Assembly (NCBI RefSeq): GCF_001721645.1
Contig: NZ_CP017141.1
Location: 3,286,001 to 3,350,000, forward strand
DNA: 64,000 nt
DNA from: Pedobacter steynii
GTDB lineage: Bacteria; Bacteroidota; Bacteroidia; Sphingobacteriales; Sphingobacteriaceae
Direction: 5' to 3'
Shown here: piece by piece, positions 48,633 to 57,364 of the stretch
How the letters are laid out: each line of letters opens with the position of its first letter
Position numbering within the stretch: the first letter of the stretch is position 1
Notes under the pieces: generated by a model
The model's database searches: none
Told to the model about the DNA's origin: nothing
What the model saw: the letters and a program-made list of their open reading frames with translations, nothing else
Position numbers and translations under genes: made by a program

Positions 48633-50588
48633 TTAAACAGTAGGTGAGCCTTGTTGCCCTAGTTTACTGTGTCTGTAACCGTAAAGGAAATAGACCACCA
48701 GACCTACAATCAGCCATATGCCAAAGCCGATCCAGTTGGAAATACCAAGCTCACACATCATGTATAAGCAGCTGATGAGTCCAAGTACCGGAATCAGAGA
48801 TAAATTTTTAGTGATGCAATAGTAGATAATTACCAGACAGATGATCAGAAAGATCCACATTGGAATTTTGTGTTTAAATAAGCCCCAGCCTGATTCATAT
48901 TTCTTCTCCGCACTTACCGTCGATTGATCCATAAAACGTTCGTACTGATCAGCAGATAAGCTATTGAGATAAGCTGTGGCGTCCAGATTTTCAGCAGGGT
49001 TTACTTTTACTGAACCTCTTTTGATTTCTCCCTTTACCAGGTCAAGTTCCGAAGGATTCAGTGAGGTAATAAAATGTACAGGTTCATATACCTTTGGGGT
49101 ATTGAAGATAAATGCATTTGTTTCCTTTTTATAAGTAGTGAAACCTACAATCAGCATGGCTATAAATACCACAGGAACAATATACTTTGAGTTCACATAA
49201 GGCGTTTTAAACTTACCTCTTTGAATATTCGGCTTGTTTTGCAATACCAGCACCCCGGCACAAACCAATACAAAGGCAAACAAGGTTCCGATAGAGCAAA
49301 GATCGGTTACAATAGTCAGGTTCATGAATAATGAAGGAATGGCTACTACAAAACCAACTACTATGGTTGCAAAAGAGGGAGTATGATACTTAGGGTGGAT
49401 CTTAGAAAAAGATTTAGGCAATAGGCCATCACGGCTCATGCTCATCCAGATTCTGGGTTGCCCCATCTGGAAAACCAGCAAGACACTTGCCATAGCAAAT
49501 ACCGCACTGACTGCAATAATTCCACTCATCAGCTTCAGATTGATCTGATCAAATACGAATGCCAAAGGGTCTCCGACAGCTAAAAGGCTATAATTTACAA
49601 TACCGGTAAGCACCAGTGCAATCGCTACGTATAAGAGTGTACAGATAATAATTGCCCACATCATTCCCCTCGGAAGATCTCTTTGAGGATTTTTACATTC
49701 TTCTGCAGTGGTGGAGATGGCATCAAATCCGATATAAGCAAAGAATACTGCAGAAACCCCTTTTAGGACACCTGAGATACCGTTGGGTGCAAAAGGATTC
49801 CAGTTTGCCGTATCTACATAGAAAATTCCGACTGCAAGTACCAGCAATATCACTGCAAGTTTTACCACAACCATTGCATTACTTGCATTTCTGGATTCTT
49901 TCATCCCTCTGTAGATCAGCCAGGTAATAAAGATGATGATGGCCAATGCCGGTAAATCGGCTACAATATGAAAACTTCCGATTTTCGGGGCGGTGATCCA
50001 GGCATTATTTGCAATTCTGGTTGCTTCATCAAGATTGGCGAAGCTTTTTCCGGCATTGACCAATGCTTCTGCATGTTTATGTCCGTTATAAGCTGAAAGA
50101 TAGTCCATTGTGGCCCAATCCGGTACGTGAATACCTTTTATGCCCAGGGCGGGGATATGTATGGAAGAGAGGAGGCCTGTAAAATAATCCGACCAGGAAA
50201 TGGCCACTGTAATATTTCCGATAGAGTACTCCATAATGAGAGACCATCCGATAATCCATGCCACCAATTCGCCAAAGGCTACGTAAGAATAGGTGTAAGC
50301 ACTACCAGATACGGGAACCATTGACGCGAATTCTGCATAAGCAAATGCGGCAAAGCTACAGGCAACAGCAGTGAAAATAAATAGAAATATCACGGCTGGT
50401 CCACCATCTGCGCTGGCCTTTCCAATTGTACTAAAGATTCCCGCACCAATAATTGCTGCAATCCCAAAGGCGGTAAGGTCCCTTACCCCTAGGGTTTTAT
50501 GTAAAGAAGTTCCATGTTCTCCATAGCCTTTTTCTGCATCTTCTAATATTTTGGTAATAGATTTCTTTCTGAAGAGTTTTTCAAACAT
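48633..50588 (-). CDS. APC family amino acid permease with large soluble loops
   Basis: A 651-residue inner-membrane transporter of the amino acid-polyamine-organocation family. The signature IAAIIGAGIFSTIG is near residue 40, and FFAYIGFDAISTTAEECKNPQRDLP near residue 285 resembles the cationic amino acid transporter branch. Two soluble insertions stand out: about 60 residues after the fourth helix (near 145-205) and about 90 residues near 505-590 between late helices. Substrates are not predictable. It has its own -7 box and terminator. Confidence 0.9.
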   Translation of the reverse strand: MFEKLFRKKSITKILEDAEKGYGEHGTSLHKTLGVRDLTAFGIAAIIGAGIFSTIGKASADGGPAVIFLFIFTAVACSFAAFAYAEFASMVPVSGSAYTYSYVAFGELVAWIIGWSLIMEYSIGNITVAISWSDYFTGLLSSIHIPALGIKGIHVPDWATMDYLSAYNGHKHAEALVNAGKSFANLDEATRIANNAWITAPKIGSFHIVADLPALAIIIFITWLIYRGMKESRNASNAMVVVKLAVILLVLAVGIFYVDTANWNPFAPNGISGVLKGVSAVFFAYIGFDAISTTAEECKNPQRDLPRGMMWAIIICTLLYVAIALVLTGIVNYSLLAVGDPLAFVFDQINLKLMSGIIAVSAVFAMASVLLVFQMGQPRIWMSMSRDGLLPKSFSKIHPKYHTPSFATIVVGFVVAIPSLFMNLTIVTDLCSIGTLFAFVLVCAGVLVLQNKPNIQRGKFKTPYVNSKYIVPVVFIAMLIVGFTTYKKETNAFIFNTPKVYEPVHFITSLNPSELDLVKGEIKRGSVKVNPAENLDATAYLNSLSADQYERFMDQSTVSAEKKYESGWGLFKHKIPMWIFLIICLVIIYYCITKNLSLIPVLGLISCLYMMCELGISNWIGFGIWLIVGLVVYFLYGYRHSKLGQQGSPTV

Positions 50589-50618
50589 AGAATATTGGTT
50601 AGGTTAGTTTGTATTATT

Positions 50619-50626
50619 CAAACTTA
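50619..50626 (-). promoter_or_regulatory. TAnnTTTG -7 box, APC permease
   Basis: CAAACTTA on + reads TAAGTTTG on minus, 30 bp before the ATG at 50588. Confidence 0.45.
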
Positions 50627-50645
50627 TAAATTTACTTCTAAACTA

Positions 50646-52361
50646 TTAACCTAATTTCTGTAATTCGTCTTTAATAAATGAGGCCAGCTCCTGAATGTAA
50701 CCCAGACTAAAGTCAAATTTAATTCCTGCGGTCTCATAGATTTCATTGATAGGTTTGGTGTAACCTAAGGAAAGAGCTGCCAGATATTGTTCTAAAGCTT
50801 TCTGTGGATTTTCTTTGTAATTCTTCCAGATCGCAATAGCTCCCAACTGGGCGATCGCATATTCTATGTAATAAAATGGAACTTCGAAAAGGTGCAATTG
50901 TTTTTGCCATAAGTTTCCAAATTCAGCTTCCTGGCCGTCCCAATTGGCAAATCCGGCGCCGAAACGGGTATATATTTGTTTGAAAGCCTCTTCTCTATCG
51001 GCGGCATTATGACTTGGATTGGTATAGATCCAATGTTGGAACTGGTCAATAACGGCTACCCAGGGAAGGGTTTTTAACACATCCTGTAGTTGTTCTCTTT
51101 TTGCACGAAGTAAGTCTTCTTCGTTGTCAAAATAGATGTTCCAGTTGTCCATTGAGATCAATTCCATACTCATAGAGGCCAGTTCTGCAACCTCAGACGG
51201 GCAATGTTTGAAATCGTTCAGCTCCAGCTGAGCAGTCAGGAAGGTATGTATCGCATGACCACCTTCATGAACCATTGTGGTCAGATCCCTCAGCGAGTTA
51301 GCGGAATTCATGAAAATAAAAGGTGCCCCGGTTTCCGCTAGGGGATAATTGTATCCCCCAGGTGCTTTACCTTTCCTACTTTCTACATCAAACAGGTTAT
51401 TTGCCTTCATGGTAGCCAGCATTTGGCCAAGCTTCGGATCTATTGCATTAAAACACTCAATACTCTTGTCAATAAGTTCCGACCCATTTTTGAATGGTTT
51501 TAGAGCCGCTTTACCGGTAGTACTTACTTCCATATCCCAGGGTTTAAGCAGGTCAATTCCTAAAGCTTCGGCACGTTTTTGTGCCTGCTCTTTTAAGATG
51601 GGTACTACCTGTTTCTCAATTGCCTCATGGAAATGATAACAATCCTGCGGGGTATAGTCAAATCTGCCCAGGGCCTGGAACATATAATCTCTGTAATTTT
51701 CGAAACCGGCATTTAATGCAACCTGATGGCGCATGGTTACCAATTCATCAAACAGCATGTTTAGGTCATCCTTATCTACCATACGGCGTTTCTGGATGGT
51801 TTCCCATGCTTGTTGTCTGATTGCCCTGTCTGTATCTTTAATAAAATTGGCAGCTTGTTCCAGTGTGTATTCCTGTCCGCCGATCTCCACACTCATTGCA
51901 CCAGTGATGCCCTGGTACCTTTGTTGGGTAACCTGTAGTTTAGTCAGCAGTTCGACATTCTCTTCGCGGTAGATTTCTATTGCCTTCCTGATCGCTCTGA
52001 TGTAAACGAAATATTTTTCCTGATCCAGTTCATTGATAAAAGGGCTGTCGTTAAATTTTTGATTGAGCTGGTTGGCAATAGGAGAGATCTTGGGTTCAAT
52101 TTCCGTAGCGAAGTATTGAAAAGACTGGACCAGTTCTTCGTTAGCGGTATCACAGCTCATCTTGATATACCTCCAGGCAAAATCTTCCTCCAGGGCTGCT
52201 TCAAGTTCACTTTTATCTTTCAGCCATTTCTCCAGTTCAGCAACATTTTCTATAGGACGCGAAAGTAATTCATTCAGAATAGGTTCCAGGTTGTCCCATT
52301 TCATTTCCAGGTTTTGAGGGATATAAGCTCTTTGTTTTGCAGGTATATTGAGATTGATCAT
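50646..52361 (-). CDS. M3 family oligoendopeptidase
   Basis: A 571-residue cytoplasmic zinc metallopeptidase of the thimet/PepF group that degrades oligopeptides. The zinc motif is HEGGH at residues 365-369 in LTTMVHEGGHAIHTFL, with the downstream Glu ligand in SEVAELASMSMELIS. It has no signal peptide. The gene is monocistronic with its own -7 box at 52382 and is divergent from the TonB receptor gene. Confidence 0.94.
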   Translation of the reverse strand: MINLNIPAKQRAYIPQNLEMKWDNLEPILNELLSRPIENVAELEKWLKDKSELEAALEEDFAWRYIKMSCDTANEELVQSFQYFATEIEPKISPIANQLNQKFNDSPFINELDQEKYFVYIRAIRKAIEIYREENVELLTKLQVTQQRYQGITGAMSVEIGGQEYTLEQAANFIKDTDRAIRQQAWETIQKRRMVDKDDLNMLFDELVTMRHQVALNAGFENYRDYMFQALGRFDYTPQDCYHFHEAIEKQVVPILKEQAQKRAEALGIDLLKPWDMEVSTTGKAALKPFKNGSELIDKSIECFNAIDPKLGQMLATMKANNLFDVESRKGKAPGGYNYPLAETGAPFIFMNSANSLRDLTTMVHEGGHAIHTFLTAQLELNDFKHCPSEVAELASMSMELISMDNWNIYFDNEEDLLRAKREQLQDVLKTLPWVAVIDQFQHWIYTNPSHNAADREEAFKQIYTRFGAGFANWDGQEAEFGNLWQKQLHLFEVPFYYIEYAIAQLGAIAIWKNYKENPQKALEQYLAALSLGYTKPINEIYETAGIKFDFSLGYIQELASFIKDELQKLG

Positions 52362-52381
52362 TTTTTTAAATTAAGATGAGA

Positions 52382-52389
52382 CAAATATA
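52382..52389 (-). promoter_or_regulatory. TAnnTTTG -7 box, M3 peptidase
   Basis: CAAATATA on + reads TATATTTG on minus, 20 bp before the ATG at 52361. Confidence 0.45.
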
Positions 52390-52463
52390 ACGAACCGGGA
52401 GGTCGTCAGCAATCTGAAAGACAATTGATTTATTAAATAGTCTGAGTTTGGTTTCAAAGATGG

Positions 52464-52508
52464 CTGACAGTCAGAAATCCTCACTATTAAGAATTATTCA
52501 AAATAATT
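52464..52508 (+). promoter_or_regulatory. Two palindromes upstream of the TonB receptor
   Basis: CTGAC-A-GTCAG at 52464-52474 and AATTATT-CAA-AATAATT at 52492-52508 are perfect palindromes between the divergent M3 and receptor genes. They are possible regulator sites; no regulator is identified. Confidence 0.4.
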
Positions 52509-52544
52509 TGGATTACCAAAGAATCATCTGCTACTTTGCGGTTA

Positions 52545-52561
52545 TTTAGAAATAATCTAAA
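52545..52561 (+). promoter_or_regulatory. Operator-like palindrome at the TonB receptor start
   Basis: TTTAGA-AATAA-TCTAAA, a perfect 6-5-6 palindrome ending 11 bp before the ATG at 52573. Its form is like DtxR/Fur-type metal-dependent repressor sites. It probably lies just downstream of the transcription start. Confidence 0.45.
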
Positions 52562-52572
52562 TTAATTAAGAT

Positions 52573-54969
52573 ATGTATAAACTTCTATTTTCCTTATTTC
52601 TGCTGTTTTTCAGCATGACATTAAGCGCGCAACAATTTTCCACAATAAAGGGGAAAATCACAACTTCAGATGGGCAGGCGGCGGCCTATATTAGCGTAGG
52701 TTTAAAAAACAAAGCTCAGGGTAACCTTAGTGATGAAAGCGGTAGCTATAGCATTCCCCGGGTTAAACCAGGGAATTACACTTTACGCGCTACTGCGGTA
52801 GGATCGAATCCGATAGAGAAGGCAATTAAAGTGCTTCCGGGAGAAGACCTGACTGTCGATTTTATCATTACCGAGAATTCCGGTCAGTTAAAAGAGATCA
52901 ATATCAATAGCAACAAAACCAATAAATATGCGACGAAAAGGAGTGAGTATGTATCAAAGATGCCGCTTAGAAATTTAGAAAATTCGCAGGTTTATTCCTC
53001 TATTTCCAAAGAATTAATGGCCGATCAGCTTTCCTTTTCCATAGATGATGCCACCAGAAATGCACCGGGCTTACAAAAGATGTGGGAAGCTACCGGACGT
53101 GGCGGAGATGGAGGCTCTTACTATAATTTAAGAGGCTTCATTGCACAAAGCAAACTTAGAAATGGCATTGCAGGAAATGTAACCAGCAGAATTGATGCGG
53201 CGAATCTGGAGCGGATAGAGGTTATAAAAGGGCCATCAGCAACACTTTTTGGAAACGCCCTGACTTCTTATGGTGGTCTGATCAACAGAGTTACAAAGAA
53301 ACCTTATGACCATATTGGAGGAGAGGTAACTTATGCCGCAGGAAGTTATGATTTTAACCGCGTCAGTGTAGATTTTAATACGCCCCTTGATACGGCTAAG
53401 ACGCTGTTGTTCCGTGTAAATGCAGCCTATAACTATGAGGGCTCGTTTCAGGACAGAGGATTTGACAAGGGCTTTGTTCTTGCACCAAGCCTGTCCTATA
53501 AAGCCAATGACCGCTTGTCATTTCTCTTCGATGCAGAGATTTTTAGTGGCAAAAATACAGGTAAACAGATTTTCTTTTTCCCTTATCAGCAATCGGTCGC
53601 AGCACTTGGCGTAGATCGTGCAGATCAACTGAGTGTTGACTACAAAAAGTCTTATTTCTCCAATGACCTGACTCAGCAATCCAGAAACACCAACCTGTTT
53701 GGTAATATGGAGTACAAGTTTTCGGACTCCTGGACATCGCAAACCAATATTACTTATACCAAAAGCTACTCCAACGGGTTCTCTCCATATTTTTATCTGA
53801 TGCCTGGAAACCTGCTTTCACGTGAGGACCAGTCTACGATGAACAGTAAGATGAACGTATTGGAGATTCAGCAAAACTTCAATGCTGATTTTCATATTGG
53901 CGGACATAGAAACAGGTTTGTAGTTGGTCTGGATTTTCTCCGGATCAATTCAGATCAACTTTTCTATAGTGCTAAATATGACGAGCTTTCAGCGGGAGTT
54001 ACTTCCGGACCTGCCTACGATAGTTTTAACAGAACGAATATGGAAGCTGTGTACGGAAAAGATAAAACTACCTATCCCGATATCTACAAAACCAATACCT
54101 ATAGTGCCTATATTTCTGACGTCTTTAATATTACTGATCAGTTCATGGCTTTGGCAGCAATCCGGGTAGATCGCTTTGAACATAAAGGAAGTTATGACCG
54201 GCAGGGGAAACAAAGGAGTGAGCCGTATAAACAGACTCAGTTCGCACCTAAATTCGGATTGGTTTATCAGGTCTTAAAAGATCAGCTTTCTCTGTTTGCA
54301 AATTATCAGAATGGTTTTACCAATGTTCCGGGAACCAATTTCGAATCAAAAGCACTTAAACCCGAACAGGCGAACCAGATAGAGGGTGGGATAAAGATGG
54401 ATTTATTTGATGGAAAACTTAGTGGAACCTTAAGCTATTACGACATTAAGGTAGAAGATATGGTCAGACCCTACCAGGGAGGAACAGGCGAGAATTCAAA
54501 CCTAAAGATTCAGGATGGAACTCAGACAAGTAAAGGGTTTGAGGCAGAATTAGTTGCCAATCCGGCAAAAGGCCTGAATATTATTGCCGGATTTACTTAT
54601 AATGATTCGAAACTTGTAAAAGTTCAGGATCCGGATGTAGAGGGGCTTCGTCCCGGAACTGCAGCTTCTCCGTACACGGCAAACCTTTGGTTAAACTATC
54701 ACCTGCCAGATAATTTTATTAAGGGCCTGGGCTTTGGCGTTGGAGGAAACTATGCGAGTGATAATAAAGTGTTAAATAGCAGGGCTTATGGTGTATTTAT
54801 CCTGCCGGCCTATACCATTCTTAATGCCAGTGCTTTTTACGATCATCCAAAATTCAGGCTTGGTCTTAAAGTAGACAACCTCACAGATAAAAAATATTGG
54901 ATCGGTTATACGACTGTAAATCCGCAAAGGTTAAGAAATATAATAGGTAGCCTTACCTACAAATTTTAA
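52573..54969 (+). CDS. TonB-dependent receptor, siderophore type
   Basis: A 798-residue outer-membrane transporter. In order: signal peptide (1-19, ending SAQQ), a carboxypeptidase-regulatory-like domain (about 22-100), a plug domain (NLRGFIAQSKLRNGI and ERIEVIKGPSATLFGNA, about 115-235), and a 22-strand barrel ending in the aromatic ITGSLTYKF-like signature (IIGSLTYKF). The plug and barrel resemble ferric-siderophore receptors rather than SusC, and no susD-like gene follows. It is expressed alone behind palindromic sites; iron control is inferred. Confidence 0.9.
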   Translation: MYKLLFSLFLLFFSMTLSAQQFSTIKGKITTSDGQAAAYISVGLKNKAQGNLSDESGSYSIPRVKPGNYTLRATAVGSNPIEKAIKVLPGEDLTVDFIITENSGQLKEININSNKTNKYATKRSEYVSKMPLRNLENSQVYSSISKELMADQLSFSIDDATRNAPGLQKMWEATGRGGDGGSYYNLRGFIAQSKLRNGIAGNVTSRIDAANLERIEVIKGPSATLFGNALTSYGGLINRVTKKPYDHIGGEVTYAAGSYDFNRVSVDFNTPLDTAKTLLFRVNAAYNYEGSFQDRGFDKGFVLAPSLSYKANDRLSFLFDAEIFSGKNTGKQIFFFPYQQSVAALGVDRADQLSVDYKKSYFSNDLTQQSRNTNLFGNMEYKFSDSWTSQTNITYTKSYSNGFSPYFYLMPGNLLSREDQSTMNSKMNVLEIQQNFNADFHIGGHRNRFVVGLDFLRINSDQLFYSAKYDELSAGVTSGPAYDSFNRTNMEAVYGKDKTTYPDIYKTNTYSAYISDVFNITDQFMALAAIRVDRFEHKGSYDRQGKQRSEPYKQTQFAPKFGLVYQVLKDQLSLFANYQNGFTNVPGTNFESKALKPEQANQIEGGIKMDLFDGKLSGTLSYYDIKVEDMVRPYQGGTGENSNLKIQDGTQTSKGFEAELVANPAKGLNIIAGFTYNDSKLVKVQDPDVEGLRPGTAASPYTANLWLNYHLPDNFIKGLGFGVGGNYASDNKVLNSRAYGVFILPAYTILNASAFYDHPKFRLGLKVDNLTDKKYWIGYTTVNPQRLRNIIGSLTYKF

Positions 54970-54975
54970 CCTGAA

Positions 54976-55021
54976 AACCAGGTGCCTGCTATGGGTTAAT
55001 CCATACCGCAGGTACCTGGTT
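54976..55021. terminator. Bidirectional terminator, receptor/UbiA
   Basis: A long stem (54976-54989 with 55008-55021, one G-T wobble) plus an inner 5-bp stem (54990-54994 with 55001-55005), between convergent genes. Confidence 0.8.
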
Positions 55022-55029
55022 ATTATGTT

Positions 55030-55899
55030 TTAGTGCAATACCGTTCTGAATAGCACATCTGCCAGAAAGCAAAGGGCAAAAACAACGGAAGCAAAACCAT
55101 TTGTTGTAGCAAAAGCTTTATTGACTTTACTGATGTCATTTGGTTTTACCAGTAAATGCTGATAAATTAACATGATGCAGAAGAATGCAACTCCTACATA
55201 GTAAAACCAGCTAAAATTGTGAGGGGTAAAAAATATAGGCAGGATTACACATAAAGCCGAAAAGACATGTAATGCTACTGATAACCTCAACGCATTTCTG
55301 ATACCTAAAGCAGCTGGAATAGAATGCAGCTTTTCCTCTCTGTCGAACTCCTCGTCCTGCAAGGCATAAATAATATCGAAACCACTTACCCAGAATAATA
55401 CGGCAAAGGAATACAGCACCGGAACGATATGGAATGCGCCCGTTACAGCAATATAAGCACCAATGGGGGCAAGGGACAAACCAAGACCCAGTACCAGATG
55501 GCACAGTGCCGTAAATCTTTTGGTATAGCTATAGAATAAGACGACAAATAAGGCAACCGGCGATAAATAAAAACAAAGCTTGTTGATAAATGCAGTAGTG
55601 GCAATAAACAGGATGCAGTTAATGATGACAAAGATTAAGGCTTCATTTGCCGAAACCTTTCCCGCCGGAATGTCGCGCATCTGGGTGCGTGGATTCTTTG
55701 CATCAATATTTCTGTCCAGGTATCTGTTAAATGCCATAGCTGCATTGCGGGCAAAGACCATACAGAGCAGGACAGCCACCAATAACATCCAGTTAAAAGG
55801 ATTGGAAGTCGTCGTTACACCCAGAAAGAAACCAATCATTGCGAAAGGAAGTGCAAAAATGGAATGGGCAAACAGGACCAGTGAAAAATACTTCTTCAT
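55030..55899 (-). CDS. UbiA family prenyltransferase
   Basis: A 289-residue, 8-9 span membrane enzyme that attaches a polyprenyl chain to an aromatic acceptor. The first Asp-rich site is FNRYLDRNIDAKNPRT near residue 57 and the second is DIIYALQDEEFD near residue 174. It resembles 4-hydroxybenzoate prenyltransferases; in menaquinone-using Bacteroidota such proteins are assigned to menaquinone synthesis. The nearby ubiE/menG gene agrees with a quinone role. engB lies 13 bp upstream on the same strand. Confidence 0.88.
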   Translation of the reverse strand: MKKYFSLVLFAHSIFALPFAMIGFFLGVTTTSNPFNWMLLVAVLLCMVFARNAAMAFNRYLDRNIDAKNPRTQMRDIPAGKVSANEALIFVIINCILFIATTAFINKLCFYLSPVALFVVLFYSYTKRFTALCHLVLGLGLSLAPIGAYIAVTGAFHIVPVLYSFAVLFWVSGFDIIYALQDEEFDREEKLHSIPAALGIRNALRLSVALHVFSALCVILPIFFTPHNFSWFYYVGVAFFCIMLIYQHLLVKPNDISKVNKAFATTNGFASVVFALCFLADVLFRTVLH

Positions 55900-55912
55900 A
55901 AAAACGGATATA

Positions 55913-56542
55913 TTAAAAATCTGTTTTAGGTGTTAACACAGGCATTGCGAAATCAAGATTCACCTGGTCAATAAAGTCCAGGATCTGATCTCTACCTACA
56001 CTCTTTTCAGCAGAAGTGACAAAGGAAGGCGGAATCTCTTCAAACCATCCACCCAGTGCTTTTTTAAAAGCCGCCACATTCTGATCTGTCTTTGTGGTTG
56101 ACTGCTTATCTGCTTTTGTAAAGGCCAATACGAAAGGAATTTGAATTTCTCCCATCCAGCAGCAAAACTCAAGATCTATCTTTTGAGGTTCCAGCCGGCT
56201 ATCTATCAATACGAAAACGCATTGCAGGCTTTCTCTTTTAGTAATATAGTTACGGATGAATTTCTCCCAGTTTTCCCTGCTGCTTTTAGAAACTTTTGCA
56301 TATCCATATCCAGGTAAATCTACGATATACCATTTCTCGTTGATTAGAAAATGATTGATTAACTGGGTCTTTCCAGGTTTCTGGGATGTTTTTGCCAGGC
56401 CATGTTGATTTACAAGCATGTTAATGAGGGAGGATTTTCCAACGTTGGAACGTCCGATAAATGCATACTCAGGCATATTGGCTATCGGCAAAGCCGAAAT
56501 CTTTGTATTGCTACAAATAAATGTTGCTGATTTTATAATCAT
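55913..56542 (-). CDS. engB: Ribosome biogenesis GTPase EngB/YsxC
   Basis: A 209-residue TRAFAC GTPase needed for 50S subunit assembly. G1 is GRSNVGKSS (30-38), G3 is DLPGYGYAK (75-83), and G4 is TKAD in FVLAFTKADKQS. It has the normal length. A -7 box ends 4 bp before its ATG, implying an almost leaderless mRNA. It is probably co-transcribed with the UbiA-like gene and divergent from ubiE. Confidence 0.95.
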   Translation of the reverse strand: MIIKSATFICSNTKISALPIANMPEYAFIGRSNVGKSSLINMLVNQHGLAKTSQKPGKTQLINHFLINEKWYIVDLPGYGYAKVSKSSRENWEKFIRNYITKRESLQCVFVLIDSRLEPQKIDLEFCCWMGEIQIPFVLAFTKADKQSTTKTDQNVAAFKKALGGWFEEIPPSFVTSAEKSVGRDQILDFIDQVNLDFAMPVLTPKTDF

Positions 56543-56546
56543 TTGA

Positions 56547-56554
56547 CAAAGGTA
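56547..56554 (-). promoter_or_regulatory. TAnnTTTG -7 box, engB
   Basis: CAAAGGTA on + reads TACCTTTG on minus, only 4 bp from the engB ATG. A CAA at 56571-56573 gives a TTG -33 element with 16-bp spacing. Confidence 0.5.
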
Positions 56555-56577
56555 GAAAATTAGTTTTCAACAATACT

Positions 56578-56585
56578 TATCTTTG
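56578..56585 (+). promoter_or_regulatory. TAnnTTTG -7 box, ubiE
   Basis: TATCTTTG ends 9 bp before the ATG at 56595. The octamer also argues against a TTG start at 56583, which lies inside it. Confidence 0.55.
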
Positions 56586-56594
56586 CAGCTTACT

Positions 56595-57326
56595 ATGAAC
56601 GAAAATATCTCCACCTCCCACTCTGCAACAGCTCCTAAAAAGGAACAGGTAGCCTCAATGTTTGATAAGATATCAGGAACATATGATTTTTTAAACCACT
56701 TTATGTCGCTGGGAATCGATATTCTATGGCGTAAAAGGGCAATTGGCGAACTGAAGTCCATCAAGCCCCGATTGATGCTGGATGTAGCAACCGGAACGGG
56801 AGACTTTGCTTTTGAGGCGATTAAAATTCTTAAACCTGAGAAAGTAATCGGGGTAGATATTTCTGAGGGGATGCTGGAAGTGGCCCGTAAAAAGATCAAT
56901 GACCGGAATTTGCACCCTATTTTTTCCGTTCAGATGGGTGATTCTGAAGGTTTACATTTCGACGACAATCATTTTGATGCCGTGACGGTTGCTTTCGGGG
57001 TCAGAAATTATGAGAACCTGGAAAAAGGAATCAGAGATATGTACCGGGTGCTTAAACCAGGTGGAAAAATCGTAATTCTTGAGTTTTCAAAACCGAGAAA
57101 ATTTCCCGTTAAACAGGGATATAACTTTTATTTCAACCATGTGACCCCATTTTTTGGAAGAACATTTTCCAAAGATGCGACTGCCTATACTTATTTACCG
57201 GAGTCAGTTGCCGCATTTCCCGATGGAGATGCGTTTAACGCCATGCTGACAAAGGTTGGTTTTAAAAATGCTAAGGACATCAGGTTAACATTCGGCATTT
57301 GTGCGATTTATACCGGAACAAAATAA
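56595..57326 (+). CDS. ubiE: Demethylmenaquinone methyltransferase UbiE/MenG
   Basis: A 243-residue SAM-dependent methyltransferase catalysing the last step of menaquinone synthesis. The SAM-binding motif DVATGTGD is at 63-70. Family signatures are YDFLNHFMSLGIDILWR near residue 30 and VLKPGGKIVILEFSKP near residue 150. The ATG at 56595 is used because the upstream TTG falls within the promoter box. porT follows after 38 bp, a pairing common in Bacteroidota. Confidence 0.95.
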   Translation: MNENISTSHSATAPKKEQVASMFDKISGTYDFLNHFMSLGIDILWRKRAIGELKSIKPRLMLDVATGTGDFAFEAIKILKPEKVIGVDISEGMLEVARKKINDRNLHPIFSVQMGDSEGLHFDDNHFDAVTVAFGVRNYENLEKGIRDMYRVLKPGGKIVILEFSKPRKFPVKQGYNFYFNHVTPFFGRTFSKDATAYTYLPESVAAFPDGDAFNAMLTKVGFKNAKDIRLTFGICAIYTGTK

Positions 57327-57364
57327 ATTAGAAAATAACAGGCTACACTAGCTCAATTCCCTAT

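Noticed and set aside
52573..54969. SusC-type glycan importer
   Set aside because: No SusD-like gene follows, and the plug and barrel read as siderophore-receptor type.
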